This document shows positions 25,357 to 33,030 of a stretch of DNA of 37,039 bases, one piece after another. Both the position numbers and the translations under genes were made by a program. This DNA is from an uncultured Silvanigrella sp. Lineage in GTDB: Bacteria > Bdellovibrionota_B > Oligoflexia > Silvanigrellales > Silvanigrellaceae. The DNA lies in the NCBI GenBank assembly GCA_903933385.1, contig CAIZJW010000043.1, positions 1 to 37,039 of the forward strand, read 5' to 3'. Positions within the stretch are counted from its first letter, which is position 1. Every line of letters starts with the position of its first letter. The notes under the pieces were generated by a model. It saw nothing but the letters and a program-made list of their open reading frames with translations. It ran no database searches and was not told the origin of the DNA.

Positions 25357-25390
25357 AAAAGCCGCTCCTTGTGGGCGGCTTTTCTGTTTT
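25357..25390 (+). terminator. intrinsic terminator after tRNA-Gln (probably bidirectional)
   Basis: AAAAGCCGC (25357-25365) pairs with GCGGCTTTT (25375-25383) around a 9-base loop, followed by CTGTTTT. A perfect 16-base palindrome (25341-25356) lies between CCA and the stem. Read from the other strand the stem also ends in a T run, so it may stop transcripts from the DUF1400-like gene too. Confidence 0.88.
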
Positions 25391-25406
25391 CCCCAAATTT
25401 ATTTTC

Positions 25407-25967
25407 TCAAAGAATTGCTGGACCGAAGGCGCCACCCAATTCGTCCTTGAGCTTTATGAGCTGATTAACTTCAATATCCATATCGACTGGCAAATGACCT
25501 AAGACTTCCATGGGCGAGAGCTTGTTGTCGTCTGCGAGCGCAAGAATGATGGCCGATCGAACCGCTTGAACAGCGGCGGGTTTTGAACTGTGCGGATGAA
25601 TAGCCTCGCCTAATCGGGTTAAGAGAGCGATTCCAATTTGCGAATTCAGAATTTTGTCCATTTGAACGAGGTCAAGTTCGTAAACCTTACTCAGTTGGTT
25701 GCGCACAAGTGCGGTGTCTAGTTTTCCAGCCCGCAGAAGCGCTGCCACTTCTTCGCTTTCACGTCCGCTTTTCACAAATGACTCTACTTGTTCAACGGTG
25801 ACTGAGCGTGAGAAAACTCCAACAATAAAAGTAATTCTTTTGGATGAGGGTGACATTTGAGGTGAGGAAGCAATGCTCGCTTCCTGCGATTTTCTATTGC
25901 ACGCGTTCATTGAACCGGAAAATATGGCAAGGGAGCAGACAACTGGAACGAGAGAGAGCTTCAACAT
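25407..25967 (-). CDS. lipoprotein with DUF1400-like domain
   Basis: The 186-residue protein starts with a signal peptide ending in a lipobox-like SMNAC. The rest (~50-175) follows the DUF1400 pattern: a strand KRITFIVGVFSRSVTVEQVE, a FVKSGRESEEVAALL helix, QIGIALLTRLGEAIHP and AVRSAIILALADDNKLSPME. DUF1400 is best known as an N-terminal domain on cyanobacterial alpha/beta hydrolases; here it stands alone, with no hydrolase. Its function is not known to me. ATG 25967 has GAGG six bases upstream and lies eight bases after the stop of the LRR-like lipoprotein gene, so the two form an operon. Confidence 0.7.
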   Translation of the reverse strand: MLKLSLVPVVCSLAIFSGSMNACNRKSQEASIASSPQMSPSSKRITFIVGVFSRSVTVEQVESFVKSGRESEEVAALLRAGKLDTALVRNQLSKVYELDLVQMDKILNSQIGIALLTRLGEAIHPHSSKPAAVQAVRSAIILALADDNKLSPMEVLGHLPVDMDIEVNQLIKLKDELGGAFGPAIL

Positions 25968-25975
25968 AGAACACC

Positions 25976-26515
25976 TCATTCGATGCAAGTTACTTTTGGA
26001 TATTTGATGCTGTCACATTTGAGCCCTTTGTCTTTCACCAAAGTCTTCAGATTTGGTAAACTTGCGAGCAATCCATTGAGCTGATCCTGAGTAAAATTGT
26101 TGCCAGGCATGCTGAGAGTCACAATTTTTTTAAAAACCAGTAGGGGTGATATGTCAGTGAGCCCTTCGTTGTTGAGATAAACAATTTGCATATTTTTTTC
26201 AGCCCAGTTTGCCGTAGAATTCAGATTGTGCACCGGACCATAAAAATCTCTGATTGACTTGATTAAGGAATCCACTGTCTTTGACTCAGCTGGAGTCACC
26301 TCCTCTTTCGTCAACCATTGGACCGAGGTTAATCCGATTCTGAATGATTTCGTTTCCGAGACGAGTGATTCTTCTGGCGCAGCAGTGGGGCTAGCCACTG
26401 ATTGTTCACTGCCCGGAGATGAATGGTGTTTGCAGCCTGCAAAGACAGACATCAGAAGAACTGACATCACGGCCGGCACGAAATGTTTCGAGATCAAGAA
26501 TTGTTTAAAGTTCAT
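25976..26515 (-). CDS. lipoprotein with short leucine-rich-repeat-like region
   Basis: The 179-residue protein has a signal peptide with lipobox VFAGC, followed by a Ser/Pro/Glu-rich linker. The C-terminal half has LRR-like strands (MQIVYLNNEGLTDISPLLVF, IVTLSMPGNNFT, LLASLPNLKTLV) like the few-repeat internalin type, ending with two cysteines that could form a disulfide. It is probably a periplasmic or surface-facing binding protein; the partner is unknown. AAGGGG lies eight bases before ATG 26515. It heads the operon with the DUF1400-like lipoprotein and is divergent from the FHA operon across 174 bases. Confidence 0.72.
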   Translation of the reverse strand: MNFKQFLISKHFVPAVMSVLLMSVFAGCKHHSSPGSEQSVASPTAAPEESLVSETKSFRIGLTSVQWLTKEEVTPAESKTVDSLIKSIRDFYGPVHNLNSTANWAEKNMQIVYLNNEGLTDISPLLVFKKIVTLSMPGNNFTQDQLNGLLASLPNLKTLVKDKGLKCDSIKYPKVTCIE

Positions 26516-26689
26516 CGTTTATCCCCTTTTGCTCGACCCATCCATGTCGGAATCTTTGACGTAATTCATGAGTTTTTTTGTTTTTATCAGAAATTATTGA
26601 TGCTTGACGGTTGTGCCTCTCTTTCAAAATTGAATTGCGATAATCTTTTTTCAATCAAATCATCTTTAATCTTGATTCGGGGATTCAAC

Positions 26690-27472
26690 GTGGGTGAACA
26701 ACATCAATGTCCTTTTGTTTCCAGGGAGGCTTGGAAAAAGGGCTCCGGCTCTGGCCATCCTGCGGTCCACGTTCTGAGTGTCGGGCAAAATCCGAGTCTT
26801 TGCCCATCAAATCAAACAACAGGCTGGTTACTTGGTTTGGGTGGAGCGCATGCTGGTGAAGATCTGCGCGTCACAGTGGGCGAAACTTACGTGGGCTCAG
26901 GTTGGGATTCCGACATTGTTCTTACGACACCCGAAGTGAGTCGACGTCATGGCAAATTCACTTCCGCCGGAGGTGTGACACTCCTTGAAGACAATGGCAG
27001 TGCAACCGGAGTTGCGGTGAATGGTGAATTCATCCGTGAGCCTCGCATGATTCAGCATGGCGACAGAATTAAGTTCGGGGTGGGTGATTTTTTGTTCTAT
27101 TCCGCAGATGAAACAACGTCAGATAAAGCGTTAGACGACGAAAATTTGAAGATCTTTAAAAAGTGCGCATCTCCAACGATGGCATGGCTTATTTGTCGCA
27201 GTGGAGATTGCTCTGGAATGGATTTTCGCCTGCTGAAAGGTCTCAACAGAGTCGGTGCGCTTCCCGGTCTAGAGATTGTTCTACCCGACCAGAATCTCAA
27301 TTCGATTCACATGACAATTGAATGCTCCGACGATCGAATTTATCTGCGTCCAGGATTTGCAACGTTGCGATTACTTCGGGCTGGTTCGATAGTCGAGCGC
27401 CCGGGAAGTTTGCGCGATAAAGATGTACTTAGGATTGGTGCACTCGAATTGTTTTTGAGGTGTATTCATTGA
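26690..27472 (+). CDS. double FHA-domain protein
   Basis: The protein is 260 residues, cytoplasmic, without signal or span. FHA-1 (~45-137) has VGSGWDSDIVLTTPEVSRRH and EDNGSATGVAVNG: the SxxH and NG phosphothreonine-binding positions are kept, while the usual GR is GS. FHA-2 (~165-258) has the fold pattern (NRVGALPGLEIVLPD, NSIHMTIE, LRDKDVLRIGALELF) but lacks the second-loop NG, so it is probably degenerate. The frame is open to 26483, but that would cross the divergent gene; GTG 26690 with CGGGGA upstream is chosen, with moderate confidence. It is first of three FHA genes, and its stop overlaps the next start. No Ser/Thr kinase gene is in the window. Confidence 0.82.
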   Translation: MGEQHQCPFVSREAWKKGSGSGHPAVHVLSVGQNPSLCPSNQTTGWLLGLGGAHAGEDLRVTVGETYVGSGWDSDIVLTTPEVSRRHGKFTSAGGVTLLEDNGSATGVAVNGEFIREPRMIQHGDRIKFGVGDFLFYSADETTSDKALDDENLKIFKKCASPTMAWLICRSGDCSGMDFRLLKGLNRVGALPGLEIVLPDQNLNSIHMTIECSDDRIYLRPGFATLRLLRAGSIVERPGSLRDKDVLRIGALELFLRCIH

Positions 27473-28995
27473 AGTTGAAAATCATTTCAATCATTTCCTT
27501 CCTGGGTGCGCTGAATCCAATGATTGCAAAGTCAGAGGAGCCAGGCTCGTCGGTTGCCGCAGACGCACAAACTTCGATTCAGAGAAAGATATCAATTCGA
27601 GCTTACGAGATTTTTCAGGAGAGGAAGTTGAGAATTCATCTGATTCTCGACGAATCAGATGGTTCTGGCAGATATTTACTCAACACTCTTGATGCTAAGT
27701 CTTTCAGACTACAGCCTGAAGAAGCCAGCGAGCCGCCCATTGAGCCAACTTCACTCAGTACTTTTGCAAACCGATCGCCTGCAGCGTACAGAGAAACTGC
27801 GGTTGTTTTTGAGGCAAATAAAGAGTTCTCCGAGCGGCAATTTGATTCAATTCGTTCAGCCGTTGCTGGATTTTTAGGTGGTTTTCGCTCCGATGTTCTC
27901 TCAGTGAGAGCGACAACGGAAGAAAAAGAAAGTCGCCTGGCGTGGATTGCTCCTGGTCAATCCGAGAATCCTCGTGCCGTTCAGAAATCAATCCTTGAGA
28001 GCCCCTCTCTGGATGGAAAGGCAGGAGTCGCTGCAGGTGTTTGCGCCGCAATGAAAGAATTGGAGTCTGAGAGTCCTCCAATGTCGCCAGCGCAAAGGAG
28101 TCTTATCCTGATCTCCAGGGCAGCTGGTGATGGCAGTTCCGGATGGTCGGAAGCTCGAAAATGTCTTGCACAGGCAATTCAATCAAGCGTTAGAATTTTC
28201 TGGGTACGAATTCGCGACTTGGAATCACAACAAGTTGGGAAATTTGATTCTGTCATTGAGGGGGTTGTTGATAAAAGTGGCGGATTTGTTGGCAAACTCA
28301 CTGCGACTTCCGACCCAGTTGGAGCATTGAGTAATCTGCGTTCCTACCTAGACGATGAGTACATTCTCGAGTTCGATTTCACACAATATCGGCCATATTC
28401 AGATATTTTGAAATTTTCCGTCAGCGCGAATTACCATGGGAATATATATCGAAGTGCCGAGCATAAATATGAGGGTTTTGTGGCCAAGCCACGGCCTGAG
28501 GAATTAGAGCGTGTCGAGCAGGCAAGAGAATCTGCACGAATCAAGGAACGTCAGGCATATTATTTTATCTCTGCAGTTTTATTACTCTCATCTTTTTTTA
28601 TCGTTTATTTTCTGCGCAGAAATACTGCTGGATGCAAAAAATGCGGCTTCAGGGTGTCGAACAGTTTTCAGGATTGTCCCTTCCGAAACGCCAAATGCCA
28701 CGGACGTATGAGTGTCATACAGGGCCCAGGCTTGGGAAGTGAGTTTCCGCTGTTTTCTGGAGAGAACTCATTTGGCAGCAGTCGCTCAAACACAATCCGT
28801 TGGAAAGCAAACGGCTTAGCGCGGAAGCATGGGACAATTGTCATCACAAAGCGCAAGGCACTGTTCTCACCGGCGCGTGGAAGTCAGACAAGAGTCAATG
28901 GCGTAATGGCGACAGAGCCGCGCTTGCTTTCTTCTGGTAGCATTTTGAGAATCGGTGATGTGGTTTGCCGGGTCGACTTTAAAGAGGGTGCATGA
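27469..28995 (+). CDS. membrane protein: periplasmic vWA-like domain, TM, zinc ribbon, FHA
   Basis: The 508-residue protein has a signal peptide (~1-20). The periplasmic part (~25-360) contains a vWA-like core: a strand ETAVVFEANKEFS where DxSxS would be, and QRSLILISRAAGDGSSGWSE where the T-D metal loop would be. The MIDAS residues are therefore missing. One span (~363-382) is followed by a cytoplasmic zinc ribbon (CKKC, C, C; ~389-410) and a C-terminal FHA domain (~415-500; SFGSSRSNTIRWKANGLARK, then RGSQTRVNG). TTG 27469 is chosen: GAGG lies eight bases upstream and the codon overlaps the previous TGA as TTGA. Its stop overlaps the next ATG. It may act as a sensor or assembly platform (inference). 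Confidence 0.75.
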   Translation: MKLKIISIISFLGALNPMIAKSEEPGSSVAADAQTSIQRKISIRAYEIFQERKLRIHLILDESDGSGRYLLNTLDAKSFRLQPEEASEPPIEPTSLSTFANRSPAAYRETAVVFEANKEFSERQFDSIRSAVAGFLGGFRSDVLSVRATTEEKESRLAWIAPGQSENPRAVQKSILESPSLDGKAGVAAGVCAAMKELESESPPMSPAQRSLILISRAAGDGSSGWSEARKCLAQAIQSSVRIFWVRIRDLESQQVGKFDSVIEGVVDKSGGFVGKLTATSDPVGALSNLRSYLDDEYILEFDFTQYRPYSDILKFSVSANYHGNIYRSAEHKYEGFVAKPRPEELERVEQARESARIKERQAYYFISAVLLLSSFFIVYFLRRNTAGCKKCGFRVSNSFQDCPFRNAKCHGRMSVIQGPGLGSEFPLFSGENSFGSSRSNTIRWKANGLARKHGTIVITKRKALFSPARGSQTRVNGVMATEPRLLSSGSILRIGDVVCRVDFKEGA

Positions 28996-30197
28996 AAAGT
29001 CGTTTTGTCATCCGATTTGTTGCGGGCCCGTTGCACGACAAATCTTTTGAGTTGGGCGAGGGCGATAGCCGCACCATAGGCAAAGGTGAATTATCCTCAA
29101 TTCGCCTCGACGACGATGCTCTGGTGAGTCGGACTCATGCTCGAATCACGCTCGAACGTGGAACTCTGTGGATTGAAGACCTTGGAAGCCGCAATGGTAC
29201 ATTCATCAACGGGAAGATGATCGAAAAAAAGACAATGGTCCGTGCTGGTGACAAAGTGACTCTGGGGCAATTGAGTAGTTTTCAATGTTCACCGTGGAAC
29301 GCTCTTGAGCCGTCTCGATTTGCAAGTGCAGTGCTCACCCAAGTTACGAACATAGCAGCTCGCATGAAACGCAGGCCGAAAGCGTCTATTTGGCCGCAGT
29401 TCCTCATCTTGCAGCTGATTGTCTCCGTGGTCGTTGGTGCCGCTTGGTGGGGAGGAAAAAAATTTCGCATGCGCGCCGTGGAAAGTCAGCCCACGACACA
29501 GGAGTCAAGCGGCGTCTCTGCTGAAGTCATTCGAAGGCAACAAGACAGAAAGGTAGTTTCAATTCCCGACGTTCCGCGCAACTTTATTTGGGATGAGATT
29601 GTTGCTGTTTCCAGAAGGTTCGGTGACGCCCCACCATCTGTGATGGATGTTCAATTTCAGAAAAAGGTAGAGAGCTGGATAGAGCGCTTTACCCGTGGTG
29701 ATGCTCATAAAAAGCTATTTGAGCGCAAGGAGAAGTATTGGCCAACAATTCTCTCGGCACTCTCACAAGAGGGGTTGCCTGCAGAACTTGGATACTTGGT
29801 CTGGATTGAATCAGAGTTCAATCTTAACGCTCAAAGTCATGCGGGTGCGCTTGGATTGTGGCAGTTCATGCCGGGAACAGCCCGTGATTTTGGATTGCAG
29901 GTCGATGCTCAGCAGAAAATTGATGAAAGAATTGATGCTGTGAAAAGTTCAAAGGCTGCGGCGCAATATCTTTCGATGCTGCTCAAACAATTTGGCACCG
30001 ACCGGTATATGTTGGCAATTGCATCCTACAATGCCGGACAAAACAAAATTCAGCGCAAGACGATTGCTGCTCAGATCCGCCGCGCTCCCAAACCAGACTT
30101 CTGGGCGCTGCGAGATCAGCTTCCACAAGAGACCATTGACTACGTCCCAAAATTTCTCGCAGCAATTATCATCAATCGCAATCCTGAGCGTTGGTGA
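28992..30197 (+). CDS. FHA-TM-lytic transglycosylase fusion (MltD-like)
   Basis: The 401-residue protein has three parts. The FHA domain (~5-95) carries RTIGKGELSSIRLDDDALVS, SRTH and GSRNGT, with the full phosphothreonine-binding set apart from GK for GR. One span (~135-153, FLILQLIVSVVVGAAWWGG) follows. The periplasmic SLT domain (~245-395) has catalytic Glu273 in WIESEFNLNA, then AGALGLWQFMPGTA, a DERIDAVKSSKAAAQYL segment and ASYNAG, which matches MltD-type lytic transglycosylases that cut glycan strands with 1,6-anhydro products. No LysM domain is present. ATG 28992 overlaps the preceding stop as ATGA. Putting a phosphopeptide reader in the cytoplasm and a wall enzyme outside on one chain is unusual. 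Its 3' end overlaps the Rsm22 gene by 26 bases. Confidence 0.9.
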   Translation: MKSRFVIRFVAGPLHDKSFELGEGDSRTIGKGELSSIRLDDDALVSRTHARITLERGTLWIEDLGSRNGTFINGKMIEKKTMVRAGDKVTLGQLSSFQCSPWNALEPSRFASAVLTQVTNIAARMKRRPKASIWPQFLILQLIVSVVVGAAWWGGKKFRMRAVESQPTTQESSGVSAEVIRRQQDRKVVSIPDVPRNFIWDEIVAVSRRFGDAPPSVMDVQFQKKVESWIERFTRGDAHKKLFERKEKYWPTILSALSQEGLPAELGYLVWIESEFNLNAQSHAGALGLWQFMPGTARDFGLQVDAQQKIDERIDAVKSSKAAAQYLSMLLKQFGTDRYMLAIASYNAGQNKIQRKTIAAQIRRAPKPDFWALRDQLPQETIDYVPKFLAAIIINRNPERW

Positions 30198-31158
30198 TCT
30201 CAACGACGAATGAATCGCGTTGCCACGATTTGAAACTTGATTTGTGATTGCGTTCTTGAAGGGATGCTTCATTCACTCCTTCTTTGCTGCATATGAGAAG
30301 TTTGGCGTGTCCTTTGTAAAAACGAGGTCGGCCAAGCGCACGTTTCACTAATTTCGGCGCGATAGATGGCTCGAGTGCAGATTTTCTTTGCAGCACAAGA
30401 AAGCTGACCGGTAAGCTGCGCAAGTCGATTTTCATCTCCTTCGAAAAATTCATCCACTCTGAACTTTGAAAGACCTCCGATGGCGCTGGAGCAAAGAAGT
30501 GGCACCAATCGCGGCCTTCTTCTTGCAAACCGCAATTTCCTTGATGCGGGCACGGAGCAATAACTTCGAATTTTGAGAGGAGGCGCTGGCGGAGAGAAAT
30601 GAGTCGTCGCGAGCAAAAAGGCGTGCCTGGCTCTATCCAAACAATTGCCGCAGCGCTCTCAATATTCTCAGAGAGAGTTTGGAACTGGTCATCGTTCAGT
30701 TCGGTTAAAACGTGGCTAATGAGCACAAGGTCGGTTTCTTGGATTTGCAGCTGTTCTGGTGAGAGTGGAACAATGCGCGCCTGGGGCCGCAAATGACGAA
30801 CCTTTTTCTCACTGAATTGTCTGGCGTGGAGGGATCTGTCGGAAAGGATGATCTCCTGCGGCTCACTTGTCTCGAATCCGAGCAAGAAGGCCTCAGAGGC
30901 AACCCCTGAACCGCAGCCCCAGTCGACCCAACGCGAGGCATTCGGAGGGGGAACCCAATTTTTGAGAGCAAGTTCTCTGACGACAGCCTCCCATTTCCAG
31001 AGGATTCGTCTTGCAAAGGTCGAATCGTAGAGTTCCAATAGGCTGTTATCTGACCAGTAATCTGAAACGCCCGAGCGTTCCGGAGCGTCGAGGAAAAGTT
31101 GTCTGAGTTGCTCAAGATCTTTGACTTCAGCGCGACTTTTTGGAACACCCGCTTTCAT
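30172..31158 (-). CDS. Rsm22-family SAM-dependent methyltransferase
   Basis: The 328-residue protein has a Rossmann SAM site (WVDWGCGSGVASEAFLLG, then IILSDRS), a DLVLISHVLTEL segment and WIEPGTPFCSRRL. A cysteine set CPHQGNCGL..., followed by DWCHFF, is typical of the Rsm22 family, linked to mitochondrial small-subunit assembly and bacterial homologues; those cysteines bind an iron-sulfur cluster or metal in relatives. The C-terminal GRPRFYKGHAKLLICSKEGV is also family-like. ATG 31158 has AGAGGG five bases upstream; an in-frame start at 31215 would run into the divergent gene. It probably acts on the ribosome, but the bacterial substrate is not known to me. Confidence 0.82.
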   Translation of the reverse strand: MKAGVPKSRAEVKDLEQLRQLFLDAPERSGVSDYWSDNSLLELYDSTFARRILWKWEAVVRELALKNWVPPPNASRWVDWGCGSGVASEAFLLGFETSEPQEIILSDRSLHARQFSEKKVRHLRPQARIVPLSPEQLQIQETDLVLISHVLTELNDDQFQTLSENIESAAAIVWIEPGTPFCSRRLISLRQRLLSKFEVIAPCPHQGNCGLQEEGRDWCHFFAPAPSEVFQSSEWMNFSKEMKIDLRSLPVSFLVLQRKSALEPSIAPKLVKRALGRPRFYKGHAKLLICSKEGVNEASLQERNHKSSFKSWQRDSFVVEITNAQDCD

Positions 31159-31208
31159 TGTGCCCTCTGAGCCTTCTCGGCTCTCTTCAATCAGTTCGGG
31201 AAACCACC

Positions 31209-32162
31209 ATGACACAACTTACCTTCAAGCAAAAGGCCGAAAAGCATTGGACCCCAGAACGCATTGGAAAGGTCACGGGTGGAAAGAAATTTCTCATTGA
31301 TCCGCTGAAAGGGGCTGAACTACTTCGGGCACTGGGGCTTCTTAATGCGGATGCAAGCATGCCTGCTGATGCTGTGCGGAAGTATTCTCAAATCAATCAC
31401 ATGGTGGCTCTGCTCGCACCAACCCTCACAGAGTTGTCGGAACGCTTTTCTGTGGTGAGAATTCTCGATTGTGGCTGCGGAAATTCTTATCTCACTTTTC
31501 TACTGGCATGGTGTTTTAAAAACGTATGGCATCGAAATGCCCTGATCACAGGTATCGACACTCGCTCCGATGTGATTCAAAAGTCTCAGGCGAGGGCAAA
31601 TGAATTAGGCTTGGCTGACTCGCTTCGCTTTGAAAAAATTTCAGTGCTCGACTACTTTGCACGCAAGGCCGCATTGGCTTCTCCGGAAGAAAGAAAAAGC
31701 TCCCGAAACCATGTGATAGTAGCTCTCCATGCATGTGACACTGCAACAGATGATTCCCTTGCGCTTGCTTTTGCTGAAAAAGCCGACGCCATTGCCGTAG
31801 CTCCTTGCTGCCAGGCAGAACTCGCTGGCAGATGGCGAAAGTTGTCTGCCGAACATTTCAAGAGTGCTTTTTCTGTGCTCCTGAATTCGCCCGAGTTGCG
31901 ACGTGATTCTTGTAGCACTTTTACTGATGCAATGCGGGTTTTGTTGATCCGTGGGCAGGGCTATGAGGCAACTACGACAGAATTTGTGCCATCCAATCAC
32001 ACTCCAAAGAATCGCTTGATAGTAGCTACACGTCGCGGAAACTATCAAGAGTCTGCTTTGCGTGAATATGTTGAACTCAAAAAAACTCTCGGTGCCGGAA
32101 TTGGACTCGACGAACGCTTGTTAGATGAAGCGTCGGAAATTATTCGTCAATTACAAGTGTAA
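31209..32162 (+). CDS. SAM-dependent methyltransferase (Methyltransf_32/METTL25-like)
   Basis: The 317-residue protein has SAM motif I in ILDCGCGNSYLTFLLAW, an acidic GIDTRSDVIQKSQARANELG, and VALHACDTATDDSLALAF followed by AIAVAPCCQAEL. The HACD and PCC motifs are hallmarks of the Methyltransf_32 group (GSTCD, METTL25 and bacterial relatives), whose bacterial substrate is not established. ATG 31209 is chosen over an upstream frame to 31140 because the family begins near TFKQKAEKHW and the upstream part crosses the divergent gene; the ribosome site (GGGA) is weak. It is divergent from the Rsm22 gene with 50 bases between. Its stop is 7 bases from the convergent MsrBA gene. Confidence 0.83.
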   Translation: MTQLTFKQKAEKHWTPERIGKVTGGKKFLIDPLKGAELLRALGLLNADASMPADAVRKYSQINHMVALLAPTLTELSERFSVVRILDCGCGNSYLTFLLAWCFKNVWHRNALITGIDTRSDVIQKSQARANELGLADSLRFEKISVLDYFARKAALASPEERKSSRNHVIVALHACDTATDDSLALAFAEKADAIAVAPCCQAELAGRWRKLSAEHFKSAFSVLLNSPELRRDSCSTFTDAMRVLLIRGQGYEATTTEFVPSNHTPKNRLIVATRRGNYQESALREYVELKKTLGAGIGLDERLLDEASEIIRQLQV

Positions 32163-32169
32163 TTCGGTT

Positions 32170-33030
32170 TCAGAAAATTTTACGATAAATGTGGCAATAC
32201 GGTGTTTTGGCTTCATGAAAATAATATTTTTGGTGGTAGTCTTCTGCGGGCCAAAAATGTGCATTAGGTCGAATTTGTGTTGCGACTTTGAAGCCTTTTT
32301 CTTTGAGAGTCTCAATAACTTTCTCGGCAACTCTACGCTCGTCAGTAGAACTCAGAAAAAGCGCTGATAAGTATTGAGGTCCGATGTCGGGACCTTGACC
32401 ATTGGTTTGGCTGAAGTCGTGTGTTTCAAAAAAGAGTTTACATAAATGCTCGTAGCTGACCTGAGTGGGGTTGTAGGTCACTTCACAGCATTCTAGGTGT
32501 CCGGTTGAGCCAGCACAGACTTGCTTGTAGCTCGGGTTTTCAATGTGACCACCAGCAAAACCAACACGAGTTGCGAGCACCCCAGGCACTTTTGCAAAAT
32601 GAAATTCTGTTCCCCAAAAACACCCGGAAGCAAAAAGTGCTATCGAGGTTGGTTGGCTTTCAGAAGCCTTGAAAACGAGACTGATTGAGTTCACGCAATG
32701 GCGCAGATTTTTGCTCGTAAACCCCTCTCCCTCGAAGATGTGGCCAAGGTGTCCACCGCATGAGTTACAAACAATCTCCGTGCGGCGACCGTCGGGGTCA
32801 GGAATACGCTTCACGCTTCCGCTGATCTCATCATCGAAGCTTGGCCATCCGCAGTGTGATGGAAATTTGTCTTGCGAGCGATAGAGCGGAGAATCGCAGC
32901 GCTTACAATGGTAATGGCCGGGAGAATTTGTGTTGCAATACTCACCGGTGAATGGTTGCTCTGTTCCTTTTTTATCGATAACCCAAGATTCAAATGAAGA
33001 GAGTGGCCTAAAATTTTTGCTGTTATTCAT
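32170..33030 (-). CDS. msrAB: bifunctional methionine sulfoxide reductase B/A
   Basis: The protein repairs oxidised methionine, R form by the N-terminal MsrB and S form by the C-terminal MsrA. MsrB (~1-125) keeps the zinc cysteines (C42, C45, C88, C91), GWPSF, and catalytic C112 in LRHCVNS; Cys60 could be the resolving residue. MsrA (~128-286) has catalytic C137 in GCFWGTE, YAGGH-like GFAGGH, GHLECCEV and FWPAEDYHQKYY. There is no signal peptide, so it acts in the cytoplasm. ATG 33030 overlaps the stop of the cyclase gene (ATGA), so translation is coupled. The B-then-A order is the less common fusion order, but is known. Confidence 0.96.
   Translation of the reverse strand: MNNSKNFRPLSSFESWVIDKKGTEQPFTGEYCNTNSPGHYHCKRCDSPLYRSQDKFPSHCGWPSFDDEISGSVKRIPDPDGRRTEIVCNSCGGHLGHIFEGEGFTSKNLRHCVNSISLVFKASESQPTSIALFASGCFWGTEFHFAKVPGVLATRVGFAGGHIENPSYKQVCAGSTGHLECCEVTYNPTQVSYEHLCKLFFETHDFSQTNGQGPDIGPQYLSALFLSSTDERRVAEKVIETLKEKGFKVATQIRPNAHFWPAEDYHQKYYFHEAKTPYCHIYRKIF

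Noticed and set aside
26483-26689. N-terminal extension of the double-FHA protein
   Set aside because: It would overlap the divergent lipoprotein gene and shows no domain or ribosome site; GTG 26690 is better.
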